A DNA stretch of 64,000 nt from Amorphoplanes friuliensis DSM 7358 (GCF_000494755.1 NC_022657.1:4812001-4876000); one strand, 5' to 3'; positions 7,141 through 15,906 are shown, counted from the first letter of the stretch. Made by a program: numbers and translations. The notes: generated by a model from the letters alone, not told the origin.

Positions 7141-8003
7141 CAACCTCGGATCTGATCCGGACCGAAGCGCCACCGCAGGCGGCTCTGCCCGCCCGCGAGC
7201 AGGTGACCCTGCGCCCCTCGAGCCGGCGGGACCGCAGACCGGTGGTCCCGCGCCCGGTCCGCCGCGCGCTCGGACCGCTCGGCGTCCTGGCGATCTGGTA
7301 CGCCCTCAGCGCCACCGGCGTCCTGCCCCCGGAAGTCCTCGCCTCCCCCGTCGACGTCCTGGCGAAGGCCTGGGACATGACCCTGAGCGGCGAGCTGCCC
7401 ACGGCGATCGCGGTCTCGGGCGAACGTGTGCTCTACGGCTTTGCGATCGGCGCGAGCATCGGCACCTTCTTCGCGCTGATCGCCGGGCTGTTCCGGGTCG
7501 GTGAGGACCTGGTCGACTCGACGGTCGGCATGCTGCGAACCCTGCCCTGGGTCGGCCTGATCCCGCTGTTCATCATCTGGTTCGGCATCGACGAACAGCC
7601 GAAGATCGCCCTGGTGGCGCTCGGGGTGACGTTCCCGCTCTACTTCAACATCTACGCGGGCATCCGCGGCGTCGACGCCCAGCTGATCGAGGCCGGCAAC
7701 GTCCTCGGACTGGGACGCGGCGGCCTGATCCGCCACGTCATCCTGCCCGGCGCGCTGCCCAACGCCCTGGTCGGCCTGCGCTACGCCCTCGGCAGCGCCT
7801 GGCTCGCCCTGGTCTTCGCCGAGCAGGTCAACGCGAGCCAGGGCATCGGCTACCTGATGACCAACGCCGAGCAGTTCTTCCAGACCGACGTGATCGTCGT
7901 CTGCCTCATCGTGTACGCGTTCCTCGGCCTCTTCACCGACCTGATCGTCCGTCTCGCCATCCGCTACCTGCTGGCGTGGCGCGCATCCTTCGAGGGGTCC
8001 TGA
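7137..8003 (+). CDS. Sulfonate/taurine-type ABC transporter permease (SsuC-like)
   Basis: A 288-residue inner-membrane permease with about six predicted helices after a basic cytoplasmic tail. The EAA-type coupling loop that contacts the ATPase is visible as EAGNVLGLGRGGLIRHVILPGALP, at about residues 183-206. LPWVGLIPLFIIWFGI is the hallmark central segment of SsuC/TauC. It overlaps the fusion gene before it by ATGA and shares its last base with the start of the ATPase gene. The likely cargo is an aliphatic sulfonate or similar sulfur compound delivered by one or both operon lipoproteins. Confidence 0.9.
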   Translation: MTTSDLIRTEAPPQAALPAREQVTLRPSSRRDRRPVVPRPVRRALGPLGVLAIWYALSATGVLPPEVLASPVDVLAKAWDMTLSGELPTAIAVSGERVLYGFAIGASIGTFFALIAGLFRVGEDLVDSTVGMLRTLPWVGLIPLFIIWFGIDEQPKIALVALGVTFPLYFNIYAGIRGVDAQLIEAGNVLGLGRGGLIRHVILPGALPNALVGLRYALGSAWLALVFAEQVNASQGIGYLMTNAEQFFQTDVIVVCLIVYAFLGLFTDLIVRLAIRYLLAWRASFEGS

Positions 8004-8692
8004 TGTCCGTCTCGGTCTCGGAGCTGACACGCTCGTTCGGCGAGAAAGCCGTCATCGACAAGCTGGACCTGTCCATCGCCCCCGGCGAGTTCGTCGCCCT
8101 GCTCGGGCACAGCGGCTGCGGCAAGAGCACGCTGCTGCGCATCCTGGCCGGCATCGACCTCGAGATCAGCGGTGAGGTCACCGTGCCGCGGCGGCGGGCC
8201 GTCGCGTTCCAGGCGCCGCGGCTGATGCCGTGGAAGAAGGTGTGGCGCAACGTCGTCCTGGGCCTGCCCGGACGCCCCGACCGGGCCCTCGCCGAGCGCT
8301 ACCTGGCCGAGGTCGGGCTGACCGACAAGGCCACGGTCTGGCCCAAGACGCTGTCCGGCGGCGAGGCCCAGCGGGTGTCGCTGGCCCGGGCGCTGGTCCG
8401 CGAGCCTGATCTGCTGCTGCTCGACGAGCCGTTCGGTGCGCTCGACGCCCTCACCCGCACCAAGGCGCAGGCACTCGTCGCCGAGCTCTGGGCCCGGCAC
8501 GACTGCGCCATCCTCCTCGTCACCCACGACGTCGAGGAATCCCTGCTGCTCGCCGACCGGGTCCTGGTGATGGACCACGGCGGCATCGCCCACGAGGTCA
8601 CCGTCGACCTGCCCCGCCCCCGTGACGTGGGCGACCCGCGCTTCGTGGAGCTGCGCGCGCAGCTCCTCTCCTGGCTTGGAGTTTCCGCATGA
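8003..8692 (+). CDS. Sulfonate/taurine-type ABC transporter ATPase (SsuB-like)
   Basis: A 229-residue ABC ATPase. Walker A is GHSGCGKST (residues 35-43), the Q-loop is FQAPRLMPW, the signature is LSGGEAQRVSLARAL, Walker B is LLLLDEPFGALD, and the switch His is in LLVTHDVEES. The PWK segment after the Q-loop is typical of the SsuB/TauB/NrtD group. The start is the ATG at 8003 (TGATG overlap with the permease stop); the longer frame upstream is an extension into the permease gene. It energises the permease encoded immediately upstream. Confidence 0.92.
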   Translation: MSVSVSELTRSFGEKAVIDKLDLSIAPGEFVALLGHSGCGKSTLLRILAGIDLEISGEVTVPRRRAVAFQAPRLMPWKKVWRNVVLGLPGRPDRALAERYLAEVGLTDKATVWPKTLSGGEAQRVSLARALVREPDLLLLDEPFGALDALTRTKAQALVAELWARHDCAILLVTHDVEESLLLADRVLVMDHGGIAHEVTVDLPRPRDVGDPRFVELRAQLLSWLGVSA

Positions 8693-9645
8693 GACGTGCC
8701 CTCATCCCCGTCGTCGCCCTGCTGCTCGCCCTCACCGGCTGCGGCGGCGGCGACAGCGAGTCCGACCGGGTCTCCTTGACGCTGGGCGACCAGGCCAACG
8801 GCCTCAAGACGCTGTTCGAGGCATCCGGCGCCCTCGAAGGCGCCTCCTTCGACCACAAGTGGGCCGAGTTCCAGGGCGCGGCGCCGCTCTTCCAGGCCAT
8901 GCAGAGCAACAACGTGGACACCGGCACGGCCGCCGACATCCCGACGCTGCAGGCGATCAGCGGCGGCCTGCCGATCAAGTTCGTCGCCGCCTCGCAGTCC
9001 AACGGTCAGGGCACCGCGATCCTGCTGCGCAAGGACTCCGCGATCAAGTCGGTGGCCGAGCTGAAGGGCAAGGAGATCCTGGTGTCCACCGCCCGGGGCA
9101 GCATCGCCGACTACCTGCTCGCCAACGTGCTGCAGAAGGCCGGCCTGAAGTACAGCGACGTCACCGTCAAGTACGCCGTACCGACCGCCGCGCAGGCCGC
9201 GTTCAGCTCCGGCAAGGTCGAGATCTGGGCGATCTTCGGGGTCTTCCAGGCCACCGCCGTCGCCCAGGGCGCCAAGGTGCTGATCGACGGGCGTGACGGC
9301 GGCACCAGCGGCATCGGTGTGATCTCCGCCTCGGACAAGTCCCTCGCCGACCCGAAACGCAAGGCCGCCATCGCGGACTTCCTCAAGCGCCTCTCCACCG
9401 CCAACACGTGGGCTGCCACGCACGCCGACGAGTACGCCCAGGTCTACAGCGACAAGAACGGCGTACCGCTGGACGTGGCCAAGGTGGTCGTGTCGTGGGG
9501 CTCGACCGCGCTGCTCCCGGTGACCCCCGACGTCATCGCCAAGGTGCAGCCCGTCTCCGACCTGATGCGGGGTGTCGGCGTGCTGCCGGTCGACGTGAAG
9601 GTCGCCGATCACGTCGACACCACCGCCTTCTCCACCGCCGGTTAG
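8689..9645 (+). CDS. ABC transporter substrate-binding lipoprotein (SsuA/TauA/NrtA type)
   Basis: A 318-residue exported lipoprotein. The first 20 residues form a lipoprotein signal ending in the lipobox LTGC, followed by an acidic linker. The rest is a type-II periplasmic binding fold of the NMT1/SsuA group, with typical pieces such as GTAADIPTLQAISGGLPIKFV and the hinge segment LKGKEILVSTARGSIADYLL. It overlaps the ATPase gene by ATGA. It is the first of two binding proteins in this operon and has a different sequence from the second at 10737. Confidence 0.9.
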   Translation: MRRALIPVVALLLALTGCGGGDSESDRVSLTLGDQANGLKTLFEASGALEGASFDHKWAEFQGAAPLFQAMQSNNVDTGTAADIPTLQAISGGLPIKFVAASQSNGQGTAILLRKDSAIKSVAELKGKEILVSTARGSIADYLLANVLQKAGLKYSDVTVKYAVPTAAQAAFSSGKVEIWAIFGVFQATAVAQGAKVLIDGRDGGTSGIGVISASDKSLADPKRKAAIADFLKRLSTANTWAATHADEYAQVYSDKNGVPLDVAKVVVSWGSTALLPVTPDVIAKVQPVSDLMRGVGVLPVDVKVADHVDTTAFSTAG

Positions 9646-9654
9646 GACCCCGTC

Positions 9655-10740
9655 ATGCCCGTAGAGTTCATCAGCGCCATCTCCCCCTCGGCCGGTTTCG
9701 GCATGGGCACAGCCTTCGACACGGCCCACGCCCGGAAGTACGCCCACGCCCTCGATGACGGCGGCTTCGACTACACGCTGGTCGCGTACCACTCGTCGGC
9801 GGTGGACGCGAACCAGCTCGCGCAGTTCGTCGTCAACCACACCGAGCGGATCAAGCCGATGCTGGCGCACCGCCCCGGCGTCATCTTCCCCACCCACGCG
9901 GCGCGCACCTTCGCCACGCTCGACCAGATCAGCCGGGGACGCCTCGCGATCCACATCATCTCCGGCGGCAGCGACGAGGAGCAGCGCCGCGAAGGCGACT
10001 ACCTGACCAAGACCCAGCGGTACGAACGCAGCGACGAATACATCCAGCTGCTGCGTCAGGCGTGGACCGCGACCGAGCCGTTCAGCCACGACGGGTCGTA
10101 CTACAAGTTCGAGGGCTTCCACTCCGACGTGCGCCCGTACGACGGCACGATCCCGATCTCGGTCGGCGGGTCGTCGGAGGACGCGTACCGGGTCGGCGGG
10201 CAGCGGGGTGACATCTTCGGGCTGTGGGGCGAGCCCCTGGCCGAGACGAAGCAGCAGATTGAGGCGGTCGGCAAGTACGCGGACGCCGCCGGCCGCCCGA
10301 GGCCCCGCATCTGGGTGTCGTTCCGCCCGATCGTTGCCGCGACCGACGAGCTGGCCTGGGAGAAGGCCCACCGGATCCTGGGTCAGGTGCAGGCCGCCGC
10401 GCCCGTGCCGGCGTCGGCCCGGCATTACCCGCTGACCGAGCGGCCCGCGAACGTCGGCTCGCAGCGGCTCCTCGACGTCGCCGCCCGCGGTGAGCTCCAC
10501 GACCGGGCCCTGTGGACACCCCTGGTGACCGCCACCAACGCGGCCGGGAGTTCGACCGCGCTGGTCGGCTCGCCGGAGACCGTCGCCGCCGCACTGCTCG
10601 ACTACGTGGACATCGGCTGCGAGCTGTTGTCCATCCGCGGTTACGACCCTCTCAACGACGCGATCGACTACGCGCGCTACGTGCTGCCGATCGTCCGCCA
10701 GGAACTCTCCCGGCGTACCCCGCTGGCGGTGGCCTCGTGA
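9655..10740 (+). CDS. LLM-class FMNH2-dependent alkanesulfonate monooxygenase-like protein
   Basis: A 361-residue bacterial-luciferase-like TIM barrel of SsuD length. Family features include the PTHAARTFATLDQISRGR segment, IISGGSDEEQRREGDYL, the TQRYERSDEYIQLLR helix, and SVGGSSEDAYRVGGQRGDIF near residue 165. Such enzymes use FMNH2 and O2 to cleave C-S bonds and release sulfite. It sits between two substrate-binding lipoproteins of the same operon, 9 bases after the first. It differs clearly from the closer SsuD match at 16346, so a different sulfonate, or possibly another C-S or C-N bond, is expected. Confidence 0.87.
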   Translation: MPVEFISAISPSAGFGMGTAFDTAHARKYAHALDDGGFDYTLVAYHSSAVDANQLAQFVVNHTERIKPMLAHRPGVIFPTHAARTFATLDQISRGRLAIHIISGGSDEEQRREGDYLTKTQRYERSDEYIQLLRQAWTATEPFSHDGSYYKFEGFHSDVRPYDGTIPISVGGSSEDAYRVGGQRGDIFGLWGEPLAETKQQIEAVGKYADAAGRPRPRIWVSFRPIVAATDELAWEKAHRILGQVQAAAPVPASARHYPLTERPANVGSQRLLDVAARGELHDRALWTPLVTATNAAGSSTALVGSPETVAAALLDYVDIGCELLSIRGYDPLNDAIDYARYVLPIVRQELSRRTPLAVAS

Positions 10741-11735
10741 AACGCCTCGCCGCTCTGGTCGCGCTGACACTCGCGTTCGGGATCGCCGCGTGCGGTTCCT
10801 CCGCGTCGCCGGCTTCCTCCGACGAGATCACCCTGAAGGTCGGTGCCACGGGCTGGGCGCAGGCCGCAGCGGCACTCGAGGTGGCCAAGCTGGACGACAC
10901 CCCGTACAAGGTCGAATGGCCGGTCTTCCCGGGCGGTGACAAGCAGATGCAGGCACTCACCGCCGACGCCATCGACGTCGGGCAGGCCAGCGAGATCCCG
11001 CCGATCTTCGTGGCGGCTGCGGGTGGCACCGACATCAAGGTGATCGCCGTGCAGCGGGCCAGCACCCTGCTGCAGGAGGTCATCGTCGGCAAGGACTCGA
11101 CGATCACCGACATCGCGGGGCTGCGCGGCAAGAAGGTCGGTTACGTCAAGAACACCACAGCCCAGTACTTCCTCTACGAGCTACTCAGGCAGGCCGGACT
11201 CGGCTGGAGGGACATCCAGGCGGCGCCGCTGCTACCCAAGGACGGTGTGGCGGCGCTGGGCAGCGGCTCGATCGACGCGCTCGCCTCCTACGGCAACTCG
11301 ATCATCACGGCCCGGCAGGGCGGCGCGCGGACCATCGGCACGGGCAAGGACATCCTCTCCGGCAACTTCCAGTGGCTCGCCCGCGAGAAGCTGCTCGACG
11401 ACCCGGCGAAGAGTTCCGCGGTCGTCGACCTGCTCGCGCGGCTGCACCGGGCGTACGCGTACATCCGGGACGGGCATCAGCAGGAGTACGCCCAGGCGGT
11501 CTCCGACGGCACCCACCAGCCGGTCGCCGAGGCGCTGCAGCAGTTGCGGGACCAGGAGGCGCAACGGCCGACGGTGCTGCAGCCGACGTCCGCCGAGGCG
11601 ATCAAGTCGCAGCAGGCCGTCGCGGACGCGTTCACCGACCTGGGTGCCATCCCGGGCAAGCTCGACGTCGCCACGATCTGGACCGACAGGCTCAACACCG
11701 AGCTCGCGGCAGAACTGGCGGAGCCGGCCTCATGA
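10737..11735 (+). CDS. Second ABC substrate-binding lipoprotein of the operon
   Basis: A 332-residue lipoprotein starting at GTG 10737, which overlaps the monooxygenase stop by GTGA. The signal ends in the lipobox IAACG, followed by a Ser/Ala-rich linker. The domain is an NMT1/SsuA-type binding fold (DVGQASEIPPIFVAAAGGTD; LRGKKVGYVKNTTAQYFLYE). The operon has one permease and one ATPase but two such binding proteins, so this one may feed the same pore with another ligand. Confidence 0.88.
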   Translation: MKRLAALVALTLAFGIAACGSSASPASSDEITLKVGATGWAQAAAALEVAKLDDTPYKVEWPVFPGGDKQMQALTADAIDVGQASEIPPIFVAAAGGTDIKVIAVQRASTLLQEVIVGKDSTITDIAGLRGKKVGYVKNTTAQYFLYELLRQAGLGWRDIQAAPLLPKDGVAALGSGSIDALASYGNSIITARQGGARTIGTGKDILSGNFQWLAREKLLDDPAKSSAVVDLLARLHRAYAYIRDGHQQEYAQAVSDGTHQPVAEALQQLRDQEAQRPTVLQPTSAEAIKSQQAVADAFTDLGAIPGKLDVATIWTDRLNTELAAELAEPAS

Positions 11736-12847
11736 GTGAGCTCGACGACGTCACGGCGGCGCTCGCCACCACCGCGGCCAAGTACGACGCCACGGGTGAG
11801 TTCCCCGCCGAGGGCCTCCGGGTGGTCCACGAGGCCGGGCTGCTCACCGCCACCGTCGGTGAGGCGTACGGGGGCAGGGGCGCCGGGGTCTCGGAGCTGG
11901 CCCGGATCCTGCTCGCGCTGGGACGCGGCGACCCGTCGGTGGCCTTGATCGCGTCCATGACCCTCTTCCCGCACCTCCTCCAGGCCCGCCACCCGCACTG
12001 GCCGGCGGACCTGTACGCCTCGGTGCTCGCCCGGCCGGGACCCGTGCTGCTCAACAACTGCCGCGTCGAGCCGGAGCTCGGATCACCGGCACGGGGTGGA
12101 CTGCCGGCGACGACCGCGCGGCGGACGGCCGAGGGCTGGTCGATCTCGGGGCGCAAACGGTTCGTGACGGGTGCGGCCGGCCTGACGTACTTCCTCGTCT
12201 GGGCGGCCACCGACGAGCCCGCGCCCCGTGTCGGCACGTTCGTGGTGCCCGGCGACTCATCCGGTGTCGAGGTGATCCCGGCCTGGGACCAGCTCGGCCT
12301 GCGGGCCAGCGGCAGCCACGACGTCGCGTTCGCCGACGTGCCCGTGAAACGGGACCACGTGCTCGGCCTGGTCCCGGCGGACGCCAAGGCGCAGCAGGAC
12401 AACCTCGCCGGCGGCGCCCTGCACCTGCCCCTCGCCGCCCTGTACGTCGGTGTGGCCCGGGCGGCCCAGCAGGCGTTCCACCGCTTCGCCCACGAGCGCG
12501 TGCCCGCCAACCTGGGCCGCCCGGTCGCCAGCACCGACCGGTTCAGATCCGCCGCGGGCGAGATCGAGGTGCTGCTCACCGGTGCGGAACGGCTCATCCT
12601 CGACGCCACCGGCCGCTTCGACCGGGGCGAGGACGTGCCGGGCACCGCCGCGCTCGGTGCGCGGGTGCTCGCCTCCCGGCACGCGGTCGCCGCGGTGACT
12701 CTCGCCGTACGTCTGCTCGGCAACCCCGGTCTGAGCCGCGCCGATCCTCTGGAGCGGCACTTCCGGGACGTGCAGTCGGCGCTGGTCCACGCACCGCAGG
12801 AGGACACTGCGCTGCTGGTCATCGGCACGGCGGCGCTGGCCCGATGA
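11732..12847 (+). CDS. Acyl-CoA-dehydrogenase-fold flavin monooxygenase (DszC/SfnC-like)
   Basis: A 371-residue protein with the three-part acyl-CoA dehydrogenase fold: an N-terminal helical domain (LRVVHEAGLLTATVGEAYGG), a central beta domain (GWSISGRKRFVTGAAGLTYF; LGLRASGSHDVAFADVPV), and a C-terminal helical bundle. In sulfur operons this fold usually belongs to FMNH2-dependent monooxygenases such as DszC and SfnC, not to CoA-ester dehydrogenases. That assignment here rests on context. It overlaps the lipoprotein before it and the oxidase after it by ATGA. Confidence 0.82.
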   Translation: MSELDDVTAALATTAAKYDATGEFPAEGLRVVHEAGLLTATVGEAYGGRGAGVSELARILLALGRGDPSVALIASMTLFPHLLQARHPHWPADLYASVLARPGPVLLNNCRVEPELGSPARGGLPATTARRTAEGWSISGRKRFVTGAAGLTYFLVWAATDEPAPRVGTFVVPGDSSGVEVIPAWDQLGLRASGSHDVAFADVPVKRDHVLGLVPADAKAQQDNLAGGALHLPLAALYVGVARAAQQAFHRFAHERVPANLGRPVASTDRFRSAAGEIEVLLTGAERLILDATGRFDRGEDVPGTAALGARVLASRHAVAAVTLAVRLLGNPGLSRADPLERHFRDVQSALVHAPQEDTALLVIGTAALAR

Positions 12848-14169
12848 CCACCGATCCGAGGCAGTGGCTGCCCGCGGCCGGCGTCGACTGGACCGACGAG
12901 GCGGACGTGGTCGTCTCCCGGAGCATCGACCGCTCCGGGTGGCCGCCGTCCGGCGTTCCGGCCGCCGTCGTGTTCCCCCGCGACGCGGCCGACGTGCGCC
13001 GCACCCTGCGGCTGGCCAACGACGCCCGTACGCCGGTCGTGCCGCGGGGTGCGGGAACCTCCCTCACCGGCGCGTCCACCGCAGGCACCGGAACGGTGGT
13101 CCTGGACCTGGGACGGATGAACCGCATCGTCGCGCTCTCCCCCGAGGACGCGACCGTGGTCGTCGAGCCGGGCGTCATCACCGCCGATGTGGACCGGGCC
13201 GCCGCCGGGCACGGCCTGCGGTACGCCCCCGACCCGGCCAGCCACGAGATCTCCACGATCGGCGGGAACATCGCCACCAATGCGGGCGGCCTGCGCTGTG
13301 CGAAATACGGCGTGACCCGCGACTCCGTCCTCGGCCTCGACGTCGTGCTCGCCGACGGCCGCCAGATCAGCACCGGAGCGACAACCCTCAAGAGCGTCTC
13401 CGGGTACGACCTGACGGGCCTGTTCGTCGGCTCCGAGGGCACCCTGGGTGTGGTGGTCCGGGCGACTCTGCGATTGCGGCCGGCACCCCTGGCCACCACC
13501 ACGATCGCGGCGTCCTTCGCCGACATCGCCACCGCCGCGGCCGCCTCGGTGGCGGTCACGGGCGCCCGGGTGCAACCGGTGATCGCCGAACTGCTCGACG
13601 AGGCCACCCTGACCGCCATCGACGCCGCCCAGGGCACCTCGCTGCGCTCACGCGGCGCAGCCCTGCTGATCCTGCAGACCGAGGGCGCCGGCGAAGCCGA
13701 CCTCGTGGCCGCGGTGCTGCGGGAGCCGGCCGTGGCGGTCGAGGTCAGCACGGACGGCACCGATCTGCTGGCCGCGCGGCGGCTCGCCCTGCCGTCGATC
13801 GAACGGCTGGGCCGGCCGCTGATCGAGGACATCGCGGTGCCACGCTCGCGGCTGGCCGACGCGGTCCTCCAGATCGCGGCGATCGCCGAGCGCCACGACG
13901 TCCCGATCTGCACGCTCGCCCACGCCGGCGACGGCAACCTCCACCCGATCATCGTCACCGCCGACGACGACCTGGCCCGGCGCACGGCCGGCGACATCTT
14001 CGAGCTGGCGCTGAAGCTCGGCGGAACGCTGACCGGCGAGCACGGCATCGGCACTCTCAAACGCCCGTGGCTCGGCCGTGAGCTCGGCCCGGCCGCCCAC
14101 GCACTGCAACGGCAGCTCAAGGACCTCTTCGACCCGTACGGGATCCTGAACCCCGGCAAGGCGATCTGA
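12844..14169 (+). CDS. FAD-linked oxidase (GlcD / D-2-hydroxyacid dehydrogenase type)
   Basis: A 441-residue flavoprotein of the PCMH/GlcD family. The FAD-binding stretch is VVPRGAGTSLTGASTAGTG near residue 60, with STIGGNIATNAGGLRCAKYG near residue 138. The C-terminal substrate domain ends with CTLAHAGDGNLHPII, GEHGIG and the terminal FDPYGILNPGKAI, all hallmark motifs of D-lactate/glycolate-type oxidoreductases. It is the last gene of the sulfur operon. A 2-hydroxy acid left after desulfonation (for example from a hydroxy-alkanesulfonate) is a plausible substrate, but this is inference. Confidence 0.88.
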   Translation: MTTDPRQWLPAAGVDWTDEADVVVSRSIDRSGWPPSGVPAAVVFPRDAADVRRTLRLANDARTPVVPRGAGTSLTGASTAGTGTVVLDLGRMNRIVALSPEDATVVVEPGVITADVDRAAAGHGLRYAPDPASHEISTIGGNIATNAGGLRCAKYGVTRDSVLGLDVVLADGRQISTGATTLKSVSGYDLTGLFVGSEGTLGVVVRATLRLRPAPLATTTIAASFADIATAAAASVAVTGARVQPVIAELLDEATLTAIDAAQGTSLRSRGAALLILQTEGAGEADLVAAVLREPAVAVEVSTDGTDLLAARRLALPSIERLGRPLIEDIAVPRSRLADAVLQIAAIAERHDVPICTLAHAGDGNLHPIIVTADDDLARRTAGDIFELALKLGGTLTGEHGIGTLKRPWLGRELGPAAHALQRQLKDLFDPYGILNPGKAI

Positions 14170-14183
14170 AAACCGGTTGCGGG

Positions 14184-14200
14184 CCGGCGGGTGCCGCCGG
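14184..14200 (+). terminator. Hairpin after the first sulfur operon
   Basis: A 7-bp GC stem (CCGGCGG / CCGCCGG) with a 3-base loop begins 15 bases after the FAD-linked oxidase stop and before the 20-aa ORF. There is no T-tract. It is a plausible operon terminator but short. Confidence 0.5.
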
Positions 14201-14242
14201 TACAACTGCGCGGAACCTACGACCAGGAAGGAGGACTGAGCC

Positions 14243-14305
14243 ATGTACGCCACGCACATCGCGCCCACGCCCTCCCTGTCCGCGGAGGGCTCGGCGCCGT
14301 TCTAG
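14243..14305 (+). CDS. 20-residue ORF ahead of the GNAT gene
   Basis: An ATG-to-TAG ORF of 20 codons, rich in Ala, Pro, Ser and Thr (starts MYATHIAPTP, ends in Pro-Phe). A strong ribosome site (AGGAAGGAGG) lies 9 bases before its ATG, much better than that of the GNAT gene. Its stop lies 13 bases before the TTG start of the GNAT gene and abuts that gene's GGAG. This suggests a translated upstream ORF that controls GNAT expression, or a small peptide in its own right. It has no Cys and does not resemble the two sulfur leader peptides. Function unknown. Confidence 0.5.
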   Translation: MYATHIAPTPSLSAEGSAPF

Positions 14306-14318
14306 ACGGAGTTTCGCC

Positions 14319-15251
14319 TTGACCCTGCACGACACCGATCTGACCCTGCGCCCGATCACCGGGCCCGACGAGCTCGACCTCTTCACCCGTTTCCCGTACG
14401 TGCTCAACGACGAGATCGCGAACGACCTGGCCGAGGGGCGCCGCAAGCCGCACTGGCTGTGGGTGGCCCTGCGCGGTGACCGCCTCGTGGCGCGCGCCGG
14501 CTGGTGGTCGCGTCCCGGCGACGAGCTTCCGCTCGTGATGGACGTCTTCGACATCGGCGAGAGTGTCGACGACGGCGTCCGCCTGGTCGAGAAGGCCCTG
14601 GCCGAGCTGGTCCCGCCCGGTGGCACCCCGCCGGAGTACACGCGGTATGTCCCCGGCGACTGGCGGGAACACGACAACACGCGGGAGGCCGTCTCGCACC
14701 GGATGGCCGCGCTCGAGCTCGTGGGCGCCAAGCTGTTCGTCGAACGCCTGCGCCTGCACTGGAGCCCCGGTACGCCGATCCCGGCCGCGACCGGGCGGCT
14801 GGTGTTCCGGCAGCCGCGGGACGCCGCCGAGCTCATCGACCTGATGACGCTGGTCCTCGACGGCACTCTCGACGCCCACAGCCGCGACGACCTGACCCGG
14901 CTCACCGCCCGCCAGGCCGCCGAGGAGCAGTACAGGGACGAGCTCGAGCGCTACACCAGCCCGCACGACTGGTGGCGGGTCGCGACGCTGCCGGACGGTA
15001 CGCCGGTCGGCTTTGTCATCCCGGCGCGCAACAGCTACAACCCGATCATCGCGTACATCGGGGTGGTGCCGGACCAGCGCGGCCACGGGTACGTGGACGA
15101 GGTGCTGGCCGAGGGCACCCGCGTGCTCGCGGCGCAGGACGTTCCCCGCATCCGGGCGGCCACCGACGTCGGCAACGTGCCGATGGCCGCTGCGTTCGCC
15201 CGTGCGGGTTACGTCGTCTTCGAACGCCAGCTCGACATGACCTGGCGTTAG
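14319..15251 (+). CDS. Two-domain GNAT family N-acetyltransferase
   Basis: A 310-residue protein with two GNAT-like halves. The C-terminal half keeps the acetyl-CoA pyrophosphate loop (YIGVVPDQRGHGYVDEVL at about residues 244-261) and the following ATDVGNVPMAAAFARAGY helix. The N-terminal half is degenerate and probably structural. It begins at TTG 14319 with GGAG 9 bases upstream; no ATG fits as well. The substrate is unknown. A 20-codon ORF with a stronger ribosome site precedes it, and a 13-bp hairpin ends the unit. Confidence 0.85.
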   Translation: MTLHDTDLTLRPITGPDELDLFTRFPYVLNDEIANDLAEGRRKPHWLWVALRGDRLVARAGWWSRPGDELPLVMDVFDIGESVDDGVRLVEKALAELVPPGGTPPEYTRYVPGDWREHDNTREAVSHRMAALELVGAKLFVERLRLHWSPGTPIPAATGRLVFRQPRDAAELIDLMTLVLDGTLDAHSRDDLTRLTARQAAEEQYRDELERYTSPHDWWRVATLPDGTPVGFVIPARNSYNPIIAYIGVVPDQRGHGYVDEVLAEGTRVLAAQDVPRIRAATDVGNVPMAAAFARAGYVVFERQLDMTWR

Positions 15252-15257
15252 GCGGTC

Positions 15258-15288
15258 GAACGCTGGGCCTGGTCGAGGCCCAGCGTTC
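15258..15288. terminator. Strong bidirectional hairpin terminator
   Basis: A perfect 13-bp stem (GAACGCTGGGCCT / AGGCCCAGCGTTC) with a 5-base loop lies between the GNAT stop at 15251 and the stop of the converging TetR gene at 15289. It reads equally well on both strands. Confidence 0.85.
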
Positions 15289-15906
15289 TCAGCCCGGCTG
15301 ACCGCCGGCCCAGCCCCGTTCCACCGAACGGCGGCACTTCTCGGGCTTGTCGCCCGTACCGATGAAGAGGGCGGTGAGCATCGGGACCGCGTGGGTGAGG
15401 GTCTCGGGCGGGAGGGGGCCGGGGGTGACCAGGGAGACCAGGCCGTGGCCGATGACCCAGCTCCGGATGGCCAGGTCGAGGGGCTCGAGGTCGGCGCGGA
15501 AGCGGCCGGCGACCCGCCCCCGCTCGGCCGCCCGGACCAGGTGTTCGAGGGTCGCGTCGGCGGCCGGCAGGTCCTCGAGGTCGACGGTCGCGTCGAACAT
15601 GACCCGGTAGAGGTCGGGGTGGTCCAAGGCGTTGCCGACGTAGGCGGCGACCAGCCCGGCCAGCTCCTCGACAGGATCCGCGGGTGGCGTGAACGCGGCG
15701 AAGCGGGCGGCGAGGCGGGTGAAGCCTTCCTGCCGCAGCGCCTTCCACACACCGTCCATGTCGCCGAACCAGGTGTAGACGGCCATGGTCGACACTCCGG
15801 TGCCGGCGACCAGCGAGCGCAGGGTGATCGGCTCGCGGGCCCGGAGCATCTGGGCGGCGCGCTCGAGGAGCAGCGTGCGCACCGCGGGGTCCTTGGTCCT
15901 GGCCAC
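15289..15906 (-). CDS. TetR family transcriptional regulator
   Basis: A 205-residue repressor. The N-terminal DNA-binding helices read REPITLRSLVAGTGVSTMAV followed by YTWFGDMDGVWKAL, the standard TetR pattern. The C-terminal domain has a WVIGHGLVSLVTPGPL segment typical of the TetR_C WHG subgroup. It is divergent from the RidA-like gene, and a 17-bp perfect palindrome lies 17 bases upstream of its ATG, so it probably represses both genes. The start is the ATG at 15906; a longer upstream frame crosses the operator and is rejected. Confidence 0.88.
   Translation of the reverse strand: MARTKDPAVRTLLLERAAQMLRAREPITLRSLVAGTGVSTMAVYTWFGDMDGVWKALRQEGFTRLAARFAAFTPPADPVEELAGLVAAYVGNALDHPDLYRVMFDATVDLEDLPAADATLEHLVRAAERGRVAGRFRADLEPLDLAIRSWVIGHGLVSLVTPGPLPPETLTHAVPMLTALFIGTGDKPEKCRRSVERGWAGGQPG

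Noticed and set aside
5137..7173. A 678-residue frame opposite the reductase/sulfurtransferase fusion
   Set aside because: Its sequence is Gly/Arg/Asp/Gln-rich with no domain pattern, which is typical of an antisense shadow in very GC-rich DNA; the plus strand has clear enzyme motifs.
8299..10770. An 823-residue minus-strand frame across the ABC ATPase, lipoprotein and LLM genes
   Set aside because: It spans several well-supported plus-strand genes, and its composition is that of a shadow frame. No start site with a ribosome signal was seen.
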